Positions 42,846 to 44,295 of a DNA stretch of 44,295 bases are shown here, piece by piece. How positions within the stretch are numbered: position 1 is the stretch's first letter; the number at the start of each line of letters is the position of its first letter. The translations under genes were made by a program, and so were the position numbers. The stretch comes from an uncultured Bacteroides sp. (GTDB lineage Bacteria; Bacteroidota; Bacteroidia; Bacteroidales; Bacteroidaceae): contig NZ_CAJTSC010000026.1 of the NCBI RefSeq assembly GCF_910578895.1, positions 1 through 44,295 of the forward strand. Direction: 5' to 3'. The notes beneath the pieces are model-generated. The model did no database searches and was not told where the DNA came from. It saw only the letters and a list, made by a program, of their open reading frames with translations.

Positions 42846-42850
42846 TTTTT
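42809..42850 (+). terminator. Hairpin with T run formed by the last two repeat copies
   Basis: GGAAGTTAACATC and GATGTTAACTTCC form a perfect 13-base stem with an 11-base loop followed by TTTTT. On the minus strand it stands 50 bases after the S9 peptidase stop and is preceded by AAAAA, so it probably ends that gene's transcript before the fimbrial promoter. Confidence 0.65.
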
Positions 42851-42851
42851 C

Positions 42852-42898
42852 TTAGAGCCTGTCTGGATCTTGTTCAGCCTTCTTTTGAGCGTTTTTTG
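42852..42898 (+). mobile_element. Truncated GAGCCTG element, copy D
   Basis: TTAGAGCCTGTCTGGATCTT and then GTTCAGCCTTCTTTTGAGCG match the left end of the element as in copy C, and the similarity stops at GTTTTTTGGA, three bases before the stop codon of the S9 peptidase gene. No right end is present. Confidence 0.6.
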
Positions 42899-42901
42899 GA
42901 T

Positions 42902-44295
42902 TTACAGGGTTTCCTTTTTCAGCCATTTGTCCAACCATTCGAAGAATGTACGTTGCCACAAGACACCGTTTTGCGGTTTCAACACCCAGTGGTTTTCGTC
43001 GGGATAGATAAGGAGTTCGGCAGGAACGCCGCGCATCACGGCTGCATCGAACGCCGCCATAGCCTGGTTGGCGAGGATGCGGAAATCTTTTTCACCGTGG
43101 ATGCAGAGGATAGGGGTATCCCATTTGTCTACAAAGAGGTGTGGTGAATTGGCAAATGTACGTTGGGCAGTGGCATTGTCCTTTTCCCAGTATGCGCCGC
43201 CCATGTCCCAGTTGGCAAACCATTTCTCTTCCGTCTCCAGGTATTGCATTTCCATGTTGAAGATGCCGTCGTGGGCAATGAATGCCTTGAAACGCTTGTC
43301 GTGGTGTCCGGCAAGCCAGTAGACGGAGAACCCGCCGAAGCTGGCGCCCACACAGCCCAGACGCTCTTTGTCGACAAACGGCTCTTTAGCCATTTCGTCG
43401 ATAGCCGTGAAGTAGTCCCTCATGCACTGCCCGCCGTAGTCACCGCTGATAGCCTCGTTCCATTCCACGCCGAAGCCCGGAAGCCCGCGGCGGTTGGGAG
43501 CCACGATGATGTAGTCGTTGGCTGCCATAATCTGGAAGTTCCAGCGGTAGCTCCAGAATTGGCTCACAGGACTTTGCGGGCCGCCTTCACAGAATAATAA
43601 AGTAGGGTACTTCTTGCTCGCGTCAAAATTGGTGGGATAGATCACCCATGAAAGCATTTGCTTGCCGTCGGTAGTCTTGGTCCATCTTTCTTCCACTTTG
43701 CCCAGATTCAATTGTTTGAAGATATGGTCGTTCTCATGCGAGAGCTGCGCCACTTGTCCATCAGTAGGAGTGAGGGTGTAGATTTCATCGGCCGCACTGA
43801 TGGAATGACGTTTGGTAATTATTTTGTCGCCTGCCATGGCTACTGATCCGTAGTCATACATGCCGTCAGTCAGTTTTTTTACATCACCGTTCAGATTGGT
43901 GCTGTATATCATGCTGGTTCCATGCCATACGCCGACAAAGTACAGACTTTGCGAATCGTTATTCCAACAGTAGTCATCTACGCCCGATTCGAAACTTTCA
44001 GTAACAAATGTCTTCTGACCATTGTCCAAATTATAGACACACAGGCGGTTTCGGTCGCTTTCGTAACCATCGCGCTCCATGCTTTGCCATGCAATGTATT
44101 TACCATCGGGACTGAATTTAGGATTGGTGTCATACCCTCTCATTTCATCTGTTCCGTTCGAATCTTTTCCATTCAATTTGCACAGGTTCAGCGTTGTACC
44201 TTCCTCTATATTATATAGGTATATATCCGAGTCGGTAGATATGGCGTATGCCAATCCTTGCTTTTTCCGGCTGGTGTAAGCTATTTGTTTAGAAT
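42902..44295 (-). CDS. S9 family peptidase, prolyl oligopeptidase/DPP type (partial, N terminus outside the window)
   Basis: At least 464 residues; the frame is open at the right edge, so the N terminus is missing and the TTG at 44254 is not a start. The visible part is the end of the beta-propeller (KFSPDGKYIAWQSMERDGYESD, DYCWNNDSQSLYFVG) followed by the alpha/beta-hydrolase domain of family S9. The nucleophile is in CVGASFGGFSVYWLAGHHD, the acid in TPILCIHGEKDFRI and the His in YPDENHWVLKP. Such enzymes remove dipeptides or acyl groups from peptides in the periplasm and support peptide uptake. The truncated GAGCCTG element lies directly after the stop codon. Which subfamily cannot be settled without the N terminus. 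Confidence 0.88.
   Translation of the reverse strand, partial: SKQIAYTSRKKQGLAYAISTDSDIYLYNIEEGTTLNLCKLNGKDSNGTDEMRGYDTNPKFSPDGKYIAWQSMERDGYESDRNRLCVYNLDNGQKTFVTESFESGVDDYCWNNDSQSLYFVGVWHGTSMIYSTNLNGDVKKLTDGMYDYGSVAMAGDKIITKRHSISAADEIYTLTPTDGQVAQLSHENDHIFKQLNLGKVEERWTKTTDGKQMLSWVIYPTNFDASKKYPTLLFCEGGPQSPVSQFWSYRWNFQIMAANDYIIVAPNRRGLPGFGVEWNEAISGDYGGQCMRDYFTAIDEMAKEPFVDKERLGCVGASFGGFSVYWLAGHHDKRFKAFIAHDGIFNMEMQYLETEEKWFANWDMGGAYWEKDNATAQRTFANSPHLFVDKWDTPILCIHGEKDFRILANQAMAAFDAAVMRGVPAELLIYPDENHWVLKPQNGVLWQRTFFEWLDKWLKKETL

Noticed and set aside
44252..44254. TTG as the start of the S9 peptidase
   Set aside because: The frame stays open to the window edge and the sequence before it continues the beta-propeller pattern, so the gene is cut, not starting there.

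Overview
The window looks like a chromosomal segment of a Bacteroides-type bacterium (order Bacteroidales). The grounds are repeated promoter elements of the Bacteroidetes form (TTTG, about 19-21 nt, TAnnTTTG), lipoproteins with Bacteroidetes lipoboxes, and families largely confined to that phylum: a Mfa/FimA-type fimbrial operon, DUF5723, DUF3868-OmpA, DUF4293, a PorT-like barrel, PadR plus PspC, and an AddAB-type nuclease pair. No rRNA, tRNA or CRISPR array was seen.

Layout from left to right. 205-1277 (minus): a split chromate transporter pair. 1370-6181 (minus): a three-gene envelope operon of an uncharacterised lipoprotein, a DUF5723 barrel and a DUF3868/OmpA/TPR protein. 6575-8786 (plus): a tightly overlapping GNAT, DUF3440 PAPS-reductase-like and ParB-like operon resembling IbrA/IbrB. 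8795-17528 (minus): DNA repair genes addB, addA and uvrB, with a small DUF7660-like gene overlapping the uvrB start. 18179-19922 (plus): phenylacetate-CoA ligase family gene with an ACT-domain partner. 20391-22044 (plus): bamD, rpoZ and DUF4293. 22317-25849 (minus): a Rpn/PD-(D/E)XK protein, a PorT-like barrel and a LysM plus periplasmic-binding protein. 26035-31156 (plus): uvrA, ybaK-like deacylase and a POT peptide transporter. 31243-31746 (minus): an acetyltransferase. 32147-33603 (plus): PadR and PspC with a palindromic operator candidate. 33802-34891 (plus): a two-gene cassette of a GIY-YIG-like protein and a nucleotide-cyclase-fold protein. 35174-42582 (minus): a fimbrial operon (OmpA/DUF3575, DUF5119 anchor-like, fimbrillin, tip-like fimbrillin). 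42902 to the right edge (minus): an S9 peptidase cut by the window end.

The most interesting material lies outside the household genes. First, a family of roughly 90-180 bp elements with TTAAGAGCCTGTTTAAA-type ends occurs in two full, one internally deleted, one truncated, one degenerate and one solo-end form; one copy supplies the last codons and stop of uvrA. Second, a palindromic in-frame insert in addA encodes a repeated peptide. Third, two small operons (GNAT/IbrA/IbrB-like and GIY-YIG/cyclase-like) have the look of accessory, possibly defence-related, modules. The cyclase-like protein keeps both metal-binding aspartates but lacks the usual Asn/Arg catalytic pair. Fourth, the fimbrial operon has a consensus promoter and what looks like an internal attenuator between the shaft and tip genes.
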